64,000 bases of DNA, taken from positions 849,113 to 913,112 of the forward strand of contig JAFMSR010000029.1 in NCBI GenBank assembly GCA_022818135.1, written 5' to 3'. Shown here piece by piece: positions 34,884 through 46,249 of this stretch (the stretch's first letter is position 1; the number at the start of each line of letters is the position of its first letter). The DNA is from Saxidomus purpurata. Taxonomy: Eukaryota; Mollusca; Bivalvia; Venerida; Veneridae. The translations under genes were made by a program, and so were the position numbers. Below the pieces are notes generated by a model. It did not search any database. It had not been told where the DNA came from and worked only from the letters and a program-made list of their open reading frames with translations.

Positions 34884-37639
34884 AAAGTCTGTCCCATCCC
34901 AATGGGAAACTCAACTTTGGCCTGGAAAAGGTACTTTTGGACAACACAGCTAAAAATAAATACCTGTTTGATAATCTATGAAAAAGTCACCCTCCCAAAT
35001 TTAAAGGATTTTTCGCTCGGTTCCTTGGTTTTCTTGTTATCCTCAAATAAAGTTTCTCTATGGCAGATGTCCATTGTGTATTTTCGACGCCATCTTTGTT
35101 TTGGATGATGTACACGAAAATGCACGTGTCCATATTCCTAAAATCTCTGGGAATGTCTCCAAATTGTAAATGCTAATTGAAAATTTAATTAATGAGGGAT
35201 AATGTATATATAAAAAACTTACGGTGATTTATGTTCTTTGTTCAAAGTATGAAGAACTAGACCGTCTTGTCCACATACTTCCCGTCTTTCACGAGCAAGC
35301 TTAGCATCACTTACTTATAAAAATAGTATATTTTCAAGTAGATCTACAGAGTTTTATAAACATGCGTTGAATGATCTACTGTAGAATTCCTAGTTTCCTA
35401 CACACCGATCTCCGGGTAAACAACCGTGGGATATTATTGAAACACTAGTTAATATTTCAGTGTTTCAAAAGCATACCACGAAAAAAAGACCCGTAACTTG
35501 ATGAAATCCTTATCCTATGTATTTACTCCAGTTGAAACTGGAATCCAATCTCATCCCTTTGAGTCACAACATTCCTAATAGTTGATGGTCTTTACATACA
35601 TCTATACATAAAAATGGCGTCCGTTAACTATTTAGGTTACTACATGTACCTACTGATGTGAGTATATTACGTAATTGCTGACGTCACTACATTAATAAAA
35701 CTCACGGCGAGCAAAGAAACATTTGTAATGCCTATAGAGCCGATAAACGTACATGATCTTTCTTGTGTTTAGTTATCTAGCACTTAAAACCTCGAGGACT
35801 GGATGAGACAATTTACATAGAATATCACATTTAATGTCTATTTATAGATCTATAGATCGTTACATACCAATAGAACTATTGTGTCCAAAACTCATCCCAT
35901 ACTTAAAAAAATTTAAATCATCGCTGGTCAACTGGTTATTAAGAATAGTATGATTTCTGTAATTAGCGCTGAACATTCCGTCAGTGCTCTAATATACGAC
36001 GTAGCTATGCTAACAACTAGGTATGACCCTACGCGGATCCTCTACCACCTCGCCATAAAAGCTAGCTCAATGGCAAGGAAGTAGATTCTATACCTCTACT
36101 ACATACATCCTCTCCTAACTAGAATTCGTCCTCGAATTCTTGGAGTATAAATGTCTGTGGGACGCTCTAAGGGTGCCAGTGAAATGGCTGAAGTGTCGAA
36201 ATCGCGCAAAAATAAATATGTAGAAATCACTCGACTTAATTTCGCACCCTTCCCCCATGAAAAATCATAGCTTAGTTTCGGTCATGTTACCGACATGATT
36301 GTGATAGAAAAATCATTCCGAGTGACCAGCGTAAAACTGACTGTTTCACATTTCTGTTACCATGTAGATCTATATATTAGTTGGAGAATTATTTCGATCG
36401 CTCGCCCTAATGAAGGTGGATCGCAAAGGAATGACACCTCTGCATAGCATCCTCGGTAACCCAGGCTATTCATTACCCTTTAAATATATGACCGGAGAGA
36501 AGCGACAGGAATTAACTGTGGGTTCCGTCGATGCACCACAGAGACTGATATACATGTATTCTTCTTCCACGCGTGATGCTGTGTTCAAGTGTATTTGGTG
36601 TTGATCCTATTTTACATTGAAACGGAAACAAAGAATAGCAAATCCGAAATACGCGTGACGTACACGACTGTAGGTACTAAAGTAGACAGGAGGTCAACTC
36701 TAATTTCCCATGTCATCCTCCCCACCCGATTCCCTAAAGCGGTTTGAGAAAGCACAACATCATCAAAGTGAGTTATTGTATCTATTTAACATTAATTCAG
36801 TGTGTTGCGTGAAGTCGGGATGTACATGTCGGCTCGCCATGCATTCCCTCTATAATTGGTTTCCCGCCGTGCTTTTGAAGCACGCGCCACAGGCTATTGT
36901 GTAAACTTTCGGTACACATTTTCTTACCTGAACGTAGGCTACATGTATGTATTGGCGCAGGGGGTCAGACAACCAGACACTTTCATTCTAGGATTTGGGC
37001 GAGTGGTGCAAATCGATCGGAAAATCTTTGTTTGTTGCTATTTTATTGTTTATTCAAGGCTGCGTATTCATCTATCGTCACATAACGATCGTCCGTTGAA
37101 AATTGATTTATATTGGCTTTGAGTGTAATGCATATTTGGCATCCCTTTGTTGGTAAATATAGAAGCTTAAGTAACTTTTATTGAACCTAAATTTCCTGTG
37201 TTTAAATTACACGGCAAATGATTAAAATCATTGTCGTTATACAAATGTGTTAAATACTGCAATATAAGCCCTTACTCTTCCTCAGTAATCAACACGACGG
37301 CTTCAGCAACCCGGAAAAAGCTCATATAAAGACGTTGCAAATGTTTTGTAGAACGCGTTAGCGTCATATAAAAACTAACGTCGCTAACTTTGAGTTTATC
37401 CCCGATAGCGACGTAATGGGCGCCGCCATATTGGATTCAGCGACGTCGCGTCATTTACATTACGGCCTATGGGGAAAATCACAAAAAATCAAGTTTTGAC
37501 TAAAATATCAAGTTAATCAAAAAAATGAAAAAGTGGCCTGGAGATATTAATGTTCCAGTGATGCTGGTGTATTTAATATTTATGTCATGTGCATATTCGA
37601 AATTTAATCGAAGTCTACCGATTGAGTGGGACAGACTTT
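34884..37639. mobile_element. Non-autonomous TIR element, AAAGTCTGT family, copy 2
   Basis: Left end AAAGTCTGTCCCA (34,884-34,896), right end TGGGACAGACTTT (37,627-37,639). It is collinear with 30,173-32,715 near both ends, including GCGCCGCCATATTGG followed by GACGTCGCGTCA near 37,412-37,456. Internal sequence is diverged and has no recognised transposase. The 64-codon frame at 36,410-36,604 and those at 36,710-37,122 resemble no protein I know. Target duplication is unclear because the right end runs into a poly-T tract (37,640-37,660). Confidence 0.7.
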
Positions 37640-38102
37640 TTTTTTTTTTTTTTTTAATTGCTTGTATTCTTGGCTTCCCACATCCGGGTACTGGTAAATA
37701 ATTTACATTCACCCGGAAAGGTGATTCCTCGGCTGTCATCACTGGTCTCCATTTATTTAAGTTTGAATAATACAATAACCAAGATTAGAAATGAAAGAAG
37801 ACGACGATCTCCCAATACCTTTAATTCTATGTTTTTAAAAGCTTTTCATTTAAGATAAAGTTAAACGTGCATATGAGTCATGAATGGTAAAGACCGAGTT
37901 TTCACCTTTTACCGAATGGAGAAATGAAAGCGACCTAATAATCTGATTGGTTAGCTGGTCAGTATGATGTCACGGCGAATCTGAGAAAAATATCAAGTAA
38001 GCATTTCTGCTGCTTTCACTGTATTTATCAATGAGGTACAACAATGCTAATGTGCACAAAAGTTGTATCGCTGGAATAAATTTATAGCCTAATTAATTTG
38101 GA
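37640..38102. other. Unassigned spacer with poly-T start
   Basis: About 22 T at 37,639-37,660, then AT-rich sequence without recognised gene or repeat boundary. Confidence 0.35.
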
Positions 38103-38716
38103 GTTTCAGTGCGACCCCTTCCACAGATCTGATATTTTCTAACTGTCATAGTCTCACAATTTCCACTTTGCAGGCAAACCAATTTTACAGGTTGATATTT
38201 TACAGCTGTCCGCCTTCTACGTCTCACTTTGATGTGCAAATAGCTGGGAACACATACCTAACAAAATTCTGTCGGGCACTTATAAACGCAATAAAATCCA
38301 ATATTTGAATGTATTTATGATTTAACATGATAGGATTAAGTTTAAAATGATACTAACTCAATTCAAAGTTACGTTTTCCTATTCACACACTTGTATCAAT
38401 CAGGAGAAATATAAAAATAAATGGCATATCATGCTGTATGTGTAAACTTGCATGTTTAGGTTTCAACATTCAGATTTTAATAAAGTGGTGAGAATTTTCA
38501 CAAAATCTTAAGTTTTCATTTAAAAACATATTTAATTCTTCATCTTAAAGCGGAAAATTATTATTTGAACTAGGTTAACTGTGTATTGTGCGCAGGTAAC
38601 ATACCCAATATTGGAACTACACTTTCCGCCTATTATGGGTCACATTAAAATTAGGCGTAGAGGTGTGACAGTTATAAAATACAGTTTCAGATCTGTTAAA
38701 GGGGTCACACTGAAAC
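38103..38716. mobile_element. CAGTG-ended MITE related to sequence in both arms
   Basis: GTTTCAGTGCGACCCCTT at 38,103 is matched by AGGGGTCACACTGAAAC ending at 38,716, and the similarity continues into ACAGATCTGA and CTAACTGTCA. The interior (AGGCAAACCAATTTTACAGG, then TTTGATGTGCAAATAGCTGG) matches 10,430-10,940 of the left arm and its mirror in the right arm, giving three diverged copies. CAG-type ends suggest a hAT MITE, but no 8-bp duplication is seen. Confidence 0.72.
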
Positions 38717-41055
38717 GCTAAATAAATTACGCTATAACTGTCACTGAAGGTGGACAACTATAAAATATCAGCCTATAGAATCGGTTTACCTTCGAAGTCG
38801 AAATTTTTCAAATAGACTGGAAAGTGGAATAAATTTCATGACAAAGAAACGAAATATAGGTATTTAAAAATATATATATAGTTATGAGAATTATCATTTG
38901 AAAATCTAAGTGAAATTTATAAAATGTACGTATACACAGACTTTCCTTTACTCTCCTAAGGTACGAGTTGACTAAGGTACGAGGTGACCAGGTGACTGGT
39001 AGCCTTTTATAAAGATCTAGCAATGTCATCACTTGATTTATTGACGCCGCGATGAATCGCGGCGTCAGTATTGAATAGGTTTCAATTTTGGACCATGGGG
39101 TTGCATAATCGAATAGGGAGCAGCCAACATTATTATTGTAAATCTAAACTATGTTCTATGTATGAAAAATGACTTTTATGAATCATTAAATTGTATTAAG
39201 TCATTAAAAAACAATACAATACAAAATACACATGTCTCCTTCCCTTATTTCAAAACTTTGGACACATTTAATGAGTATTTAATAACTTTTCCACAAACTC
39301 GTAGACCACGGGTTTTTTATAGCTTTGTTTACGGACCTTACGACCCGATTCATCAAAGCTCAGAAAAAAAGATTCGGAAGATGTTTTGCTATCTTAAAAC
39401 ACTCAGATAATAGAATACATGGCGCCAACGTGAAAAATCAATGAAAACCCATTTTAATTACTACATATTAGACTTTAATATTGAAACTGTAAAGAAAAAC
39501 CGTTCACCCAACTATGCAATACGTAGGGCCCTAACGGAATTCCATTCCATCATTTGTAAACAAAAACAATAATCAGCCAATGGAAGTTCTGTAAAATGTA
39601 TACGTCACAGCATAATTAATCATGTGGATTTCGTCTCTTTCCGCCATATTGCTGGAGTGTATTATGCTTCGGGAATAGAAAGAAAGAAAAATCCACATTA
39701 CCAGCTACAGGGAGGGAGGGGCAGGTATATCTGTTTTACAGATAGTTCTTTTTCACAATATTTAGACCCGGTGTAAATTATATTTGCACAGGTTTTTGCC
39801 TCTGCTTCCTATTAACCGACCTGTGATTCAGTGAAATTGTGGGAGGAGCCATGGTTATAAATAGTTTCGTGTATCAGTTCCTTGGTATCTACGGGTCGTA
39901 CCGACTATGCCTCGAACGAGGATGGTGGACCCAATAAGCACAATTACAAACAAATCCTTGGTATCTAAAAATAGCCAGTGTAAAATTAGCATCCGAAAAT
40001 AATTAATGTTGTGAGAAAAGAGGTATTTAATTATCACAATAGACAAACAATATGGAAGTTACATAAGGGTTTAGTATTATGCTAATTACTAATAAAAACT
40101 TTATTTTTATAAATCAGTTTCATAAACAAAAAGGATATACAGCTAAATACACAGAGGCACGGACCGGTATTACTGATTACCGAAAACAACTTTTTTACCG
40201 GAAACAACCAAAAACAAATGAGATTACCGGAAACAAGTCTTAATTCAATAGTTTTTTTATGTTAAATACACTTTTTATTATTCTAAATGATAAAAATTAA
40301 TGTATTTGTTGAATATGTGTAATTTTAGAATGATAGGTTAGGTTTTAAGCAAATTAGTTCGATGTAACTTAGTGTGTACTTTATGTTGTAACGATTACCT
40401 CCCTTAGACGGTATTAAAACCCAAAATCATTGCAATCACGGACCTATATACACATGTTTATAGGTCCGTTCTCTATTAGAAAAAAGTATTACTTTTCTTT
40501 TTTTGTATTTAAATAGTTCGATAAATTTTAGCGATATTTTTTGTTAAAGTTCTTTGACAGTTTAACAACTTATCTGCATTTCCAGTTACGAAAATTCCCA
40601 TGAGTGAATGAAAATAAAAAACAGAAACTAGAAAATCATTTAAAATCTTTTTATTTGCATATATCATTACAAGGATGAATAAAACAAATAACATAATTAA
40701 CATAATGTGTATATAGGTCCGTGACAGAGGTAATGATCATTTTATGTAGTAAAAAAGGGTTCGCTGATGTTAACCACGCACATTTTATAATAGAAACCTG
40801 CCCCAGTGCCCATCTCCCAGCCATGCTTCAAAACATGCGCGGCGTCTTTGATGCCTTGCATCAAAATTCGTCTTGTTCTGTTTTGCAAGACAGATGGAAT
40901 ATATTTGCCGAAGCACTTACCAATTCTTACCAAAGGCATTTAGTTCGGCATACTTTATCAAATATAATCGTTGTCAGATGTAAATCATATTTGTATCTGC
41001 CTAACACGGGAGCACTATTTTCCAAAGCGTTTTAGATCTTACAATCCAAAGCATA
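38717..41055. other. Intergenic sequence, several short repeats, no gene
   Basis: Holds GTACGAGTTGACTAAGGTAC-type direct repeats (38,960-38,990), a perfect 10-bp hairpin (39,043-39,066), and CGTCAC plus CCGCCATATTGC (CRE- and YY1-type) near 39,602-39,650. A pair of inverted GGACCTATATACACAT / ATGTGTATATAGGTCC words lies at 40,440-40,455 and 40,705-40,720. Short open frames here show no recognisable protein. Confidence 0.4.
39043..39066. repeat. Perfect GC-rich hairpin
   Basis: GACGCCGCGA, loop TGAA, TCGCGGCGTC, in an AT-rich setting. Confidence 0.85.
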
Positions 41056-41213
41056 TATGGCTTAAATCTGGAGGTTGCTACATACCCTTGTATTTTTGTT
41101 ACCAGTAACAAACCTTCTTTCTTCTAGTAACAAAAGTAACAACATCAAAATCTGAACTTGTAATGATGAAGACAGTACACCAAGTTCATAAAATATAAAA
41201 TGATTACTCATTT

Positions 41214-42035
41214 CTGAGTCCCTTAGTAACACTAGTAACAAAAGGTAACAGCCTATATACTTCTAGTAACAAAAATGTCACAAGAGGTCACACCCACTTA
41301 AGTTATAAAATTTAAAATATCTTATCATTTCTGAGTCCCTTAGTAACACTAGTAACAAAAGGTAACAGCCTATATACTTCTAGTAACAAAAAGGTCACAA
41401 GAGGTAACACTTACTTAGGTTATAAAATTTAAAATATCTTATCATTTCTGAGTCCCTTAGTAACACTAGTAACAAAAGGTAACAGCCTATATACTTCTAG
41501 TAACAAAAAGGTCACAAGAGGTAACACTTACTTAGGTTATAAAATTTAAAATATCTTATCATTTCTGAGTCCCTTAGTAACACTAGTAACAAAAGGTAAC
41601 AGCCTATATACTTCTAGTAACAAAAAGGTCACAAGAGGTAACACTTACTTAGGTTATAAAATTTAAAATATCTTATCATTTCTGAGTCCCTTAGTAACAC
41701 TAGTAACAAAAGGTAACAGCCTATATACATCTAGTAACAAAAAGGTCACAAGAGGTAACACTTACTTAGGTTATAAAATTTAAAATATCTTATCATTTCT
41801 GAGTCCCTTAGTAACACTAGTAACAAAAGGTAACAGCCTTATATACTTCTAGTAACAAAAAGGTCACAAGAGGTAACACTCACTTAGGTTATAAAATTTA
41901 AAATATCTTAATGTCTGAGTCCCTTAGTAAGACTAGTAACAAAAGGTAACAGCCTATATACTTCTTAGTAACAAAAAAGTCACAAGAGGTAACACTCACT
42001 TAGGTTATAAAATTTAAAATATCTTATCATTTATG
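41214..42035 (+). repeat. 117-bp tandem repeat, about 7 units (left foldback arm)
   Basis: CTGAGTCCCTTAGTAACACT recurs at 41,214, 41,331, 41,448, 41,565, 41,682, 41,799 and 41,915. Units also contain the sub-motif TAGTAACAAAA twice. Consecutive units are almost identical, indicating recent amplification or homogenisation. Confidence 0.97.
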
Positions 42036-45004
42036 GTGCATACTTTCATGTAACAGCTATATTTCTATAACATTTATCCGTTTGTCAGTTTACATCAGTG
42101 TCTCCTTGTTAAATTTATAGACATTAAAGAAGTTTTAGAAGAAAACAAATTTTTCAGCAAAATCTGTTATGTATGGGTGACATTATAATAAACACTTCCT
42201 CCCAATGCCCTCTATCAATGTGCATCATGGAAAGTAAGTGGACTTAATACAGAATTTCATAGATAATTCAACTCTTAGGTTAAGAGAGTCATGGTTATAT
42301 GATACTGCACTCTTCTATCACTATAATTATGTAATATCTAGTAAATCTGTTTCATGGTTTAGGACTTAATTTTTTCTGACAAACATACTGTCATTAGATA
42401 ACGGGAGATAATTTTAAAATAAGGTTAGCTAGATTAATGGTTCTTAGTCACTGCACTCTCTTTCAATGGTCTCTATCACTGTGTCTGTATCATTGATTAA
42501 CTCAATCTTTAACATAGTTTTCAAGTTATGTATGAAAATACACCATTATTATGGTGATTTAATGCCACAGTGAAAAATTAAAACAGAAACAGAATCTGCC
42601 TTGTGATGCTGGTTATTCCAGCAAAACATTATTTCAAGGTAATTCACTTGTTTATGACCAGATATCGGAGTGTAATTCAAATAGATCTACTTGATTATTT
42701 AAATTGCTGCTTTTCAGTTAATTTCTATATCGCCTTTCCAACATTTGATAAAGTTTGATTGAACTGTCATACACATTTTAAAATGCTCTTGTAATGCAAG
42801 TTATAAATCTGCATTGAAGATGCAAAGATGAAAAGGAATCATTGAATGCAGTGTTTTGAAGAAATGCACAGTGCCTTCTTGTTTGGAACAGGAAATAATA
42901 AAACAGAGTATGATAAAGCACCCTTTTTTCAAACATCACTATTCAAAGATTCTGATTTTCTGCAGATTTTACAATGGTGGTTTATCATAAAATTTGTATT
43001 TAATATAAATGCAATAACGAAAAATATTCAATAGCTATCAGTTCTTTAAATTGATTTACATGAATAAGCTATCAGTTCTTTAAATTGATTTACATAGGTG
43101 AACAAAGTCCTCTATGATTAAACAAAGACCTATAAACTATAACTATAACTATACTGTTAGTATAGGTCTGGATTAAATAACACTCAAACAATGTCTCAGT
43201 TTCAGCATTATAAGAAAGAATGATATGGAAACGAGTAATTGAAAGAGAGTTTTTATTCTTATCATGATTTAAAATTTGAATGGTTTCAAATTTGACCAGT
43301 TATAAGGAAAATCATTCTGTAGGGTAGGACACTAATTTGCATGAAAACTTGCATTCTGTCACAGCTGAACAGGAATGTGAGATATGTGGCCACAGGGGTC
43401 CAGGCAGACCTGTGTATTCACAGTAGGGGTCTTTAAGCCAATGATTGTTCATAGTCAGCTACTGCATAGCTGCTATTACAGCAGGTAAAAGTTGATAAAT
43501 GATGGTGCACCTGGTTAAAAGAGTAAAAAACACTTATCATTTGAAGAAGAAAAAAGATAAAAATAAAGAAAATTATTAAGTTTCACCTCTGCTTTTCAAT
43601 ATTAGCTGATCTACATTATCTATATTTAACTAATATGGTGGTAAGCACATTGTCAATGTAATACCATAATTAAAGGTATGCATTTCCTCAAATTGAGTAA
43701 AGTGTTCAGCTATGTATGTATGTAATGTTTGCAATGTAAATAAATTACTCAGGTAAGTCACTTTAGCTACAGTCTGAGACATTTTCTTTAATATCTTTCA
43801 AACATTTAATTTTGATAAAACGTTTCTACTTTCACATAATTTTCAAAAGTGAGATTTAGTTTTCTGCCATAAAAGAAGTGCTCAAGCTATGATCAAATAT
43901 TGCTAAATGTATGTCAAAGAAGTAAATTACTTTTTGTGATAAAAAGCATTTCCACTGTTTGATAATAAACTAATTCTTAATAAACAAACAACAGGAAATA
44001 AGCAATAAACCAATTATCTCTACACATCAGTAAATTTTATGATCTGTTTATTGGACTAAATGACTCGTGTCTTATCTGGTAAGGGGTCATAAAACAATTT
44101 AAGGATTAGACCTGCAGTTTAGGGGGGTCACTTATGAAGGAGGTTTTAACTGTGTTTTTTCCTTTCTTACAAAATACTTATAAGGCTGGATAGCAATTTT
44201 TATTAAATTAAAGAAATTCTGCTTTCTTTAATCAAAAGTGTCTTCTGGGTCTAGTCTGTAGACTACAATTTATGATCCTGTGATATACTAGTGTACAGTA
44301 GTTATGTAATATTACATAACATACTGATAAGACAGAATAAAACCAAAATTTCATTATAGCCTGAGGCAATCAGTATTAAATCAATGGTCAATCTGTTTTA
44401 GATAACTGGTACCGGTATTTGATGAAACTGTCTTGTAATAAAATGTAAGAAAAAATAATACTTGTACCAGTATTTATTGTTCTGGTCAGATCTTTTTCAC
44501 TGTGGAGTATAATTATATACAGAAATTGAGTATTTTTATATATAACTTCTCTACTCTAACATGTAACACCTTAATAGCGCATAAGGGAACAATGAAAGAA
44601 TTTGCATGGGCAGAGCCTTTCACTTTCAAAAATCTGAAGTAGTCATTTATAGAAAAGTGAAATTGAATATTCTATGTAGAACACATCATGTTAATTTCTC
44701 AAAAAAATATTAGTGATTGGACTGATTGCAATCAGAAAGATGATTCAAGAATGTGCTAATAAAACACCACTGCAAATTCTTGAAACAGCTAAAATCCGAC
44801 AATGCAAAACAGAGCTTAAGTGCTACTGTCCGTTTACTATACAAAGTTGATTTAATATCAGAGACATATAATTCACTTTGTTTAGCGAGAACAGAATTAA
44901 TGTTTGATTTTGTAAATAAAAGACACATGACACATAGCCAGACAGGACAAGGTTGTATAATTTGCTACAAATGAGCAGTGATTTTCAATTTAATGATGTA
45001 AGTG

Positions 45005-45490
45005 GGTGTTACCACTTGTGACCTTTTTGTTACTAATTTGATACTAATTTTATAACCTAAATGAGTGTTACCTCTTGTGACCTTTTTGTTACTAGAAGTA
45101 TATAGGTTGTTACCTTTTGTTACTAGTGTTACTAAGGGACTCAGAAATGATAAGATATTTTAAATTTTATAACCCAAGTAAGTGTTACCTCTTGTGACCT
45201 TTTTGTTACTAGAAGTATATAGGCTGTTACCTTTTGTTACTAGTGTTACTAAGGGACTCAGAAATGATAAGATATTTTAAATTTTATAACCTAAGTAAGT
45301 GTTACCTCTTGTGACCTTTTTGTTACTAGAAGTATATAAGGCTGTTACCTTTTGTTACTAGTGTTACTAAGGGACTCAGAAATGATACGATATTTTAAAT
45401 TTTATAACCTAAGTAAGTGTTACCTCTTGTGACCTTTTTGTTACTAGAAGTATATAGGCTGTTACCTTTTGTTACTAGTGTTACTAAGAG
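45005..45490 (-). repeat. 117-bp tandem repeat, about 4 units (right foldback arm)
   Basis: Reverse complement of the left array: AAGGGACTCAGAAATGAT recurs at intervals of about 117 bp near 45,136, 45,253 and 45,370. The outer and inner units are degenerate. Confidence 0.96.
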
Positions 45491-46249
45491 GCACATAAAT
45501 GATCATTTAATTTAAGTCACAAGTCTTATTAAGGACAGTACTTTTATTAATATAAGCTGTAAGTTCAGATTTTGATGTTGTTACTTTTGTTACTAGAAGA
45601 AAGAAGGTTTGTTACTGGTAACAAAAATACTAGGGTATGTAGCAACCTCCGGATTTGAGCCATATCTAATCCAAAGAGGTCTGGCAAAAATAGTTCGACG
45701 TTTAGCCCCGCCCATTATCAAGGGAGCTTACTGCCAGAGAATATATCATGCACATACTCCAATAACCAGTGGCTTAAATGAAATATTTGACACTTAGTGT
45801 GTCAGAGGTATCAAAAGAGTAAGCTACTTTACAATAATGTAGATAACTTAAGACTTTTTTATGACTACAGTTTTCCAGTTTATACTCAGACTGTCAATGT
45901 ATTTTTGTTTGTGCTATTTACTGATAAAAGTTCATTGGTTTTTATTGGCAAGTACTGTGTAAAGTCGAACATGCTGTCTTATTGACAGCTCTGATTTGTG
46001 ATTATGATATAAGAAAATACTAGAGCTATGTCATTAGATTATCTGTTGCACCTGTTGGCATGTTTTTGTTAATGATTTTGTAACCTTTTCCTCTATGAAG
46101 ATTTTATATATTTGTTGCTCTCTTGTACATATTTGGAATTGTTTTTTTTTAATAAAATAACTTTATATGTATGAATTATTGCAGAAAAAATATAAGTTTG
46201 CAAAACAGGTTTTGATAATTGTTCAAAACCAGTTGACATTGAAATACAG

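Larger units (their letters stand above)
41056..45666. mobile_element. Foldback-like element with tandem-repeat arms
   Basis: The outer inverted repeats start near 41,056 with ATATGGCTTAAATCTGGAGG and end near 45,666 with the complementary CCGGATTTGAGCCATAT. They continue inward through GTTGCTACATACCCT and the GTTACCAGTAACAAACCTTC stretch. Inside each arm is an array of 117-bp repeats, in opposite orientation on the two sides. The middle (42,036-45,004) is about 3 kb of AT-rich DNA with no recognised gene, although a 36-bp duplication (ATAAGCTATCAGTTC unit) occurs near 43,033-43,095. Long inverted arms made of tandem repeats are the hallmark of FB/Galileo-type foldback transposons. Confidence 0.75.

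Noticed and set aside
36000..36110. tRNA-derived SINE on the minus strand (ATGGCGAGGTGGTAGAGG A-box-like)
   Set aside because: No convincing B box at the right spacing; kept only as a weak impression.
39043..39066. Rho-independent terminator
   Set aside because: A perfect GC hairpin exists, but this is a eukaryotic intergenic region with no adjacent gene; a snapback repeat is more likely.
42036..45004. Coding gene inside the foldback element
   Set aside because: The only frames are about 60-75 codons, overlap on opposite strands and show no recognisable motif.
41214..45490. CRISPR-like array
   Set aside because: The 117-bp units are contiguous with no unique spacers, and the setting is eukaryotic.
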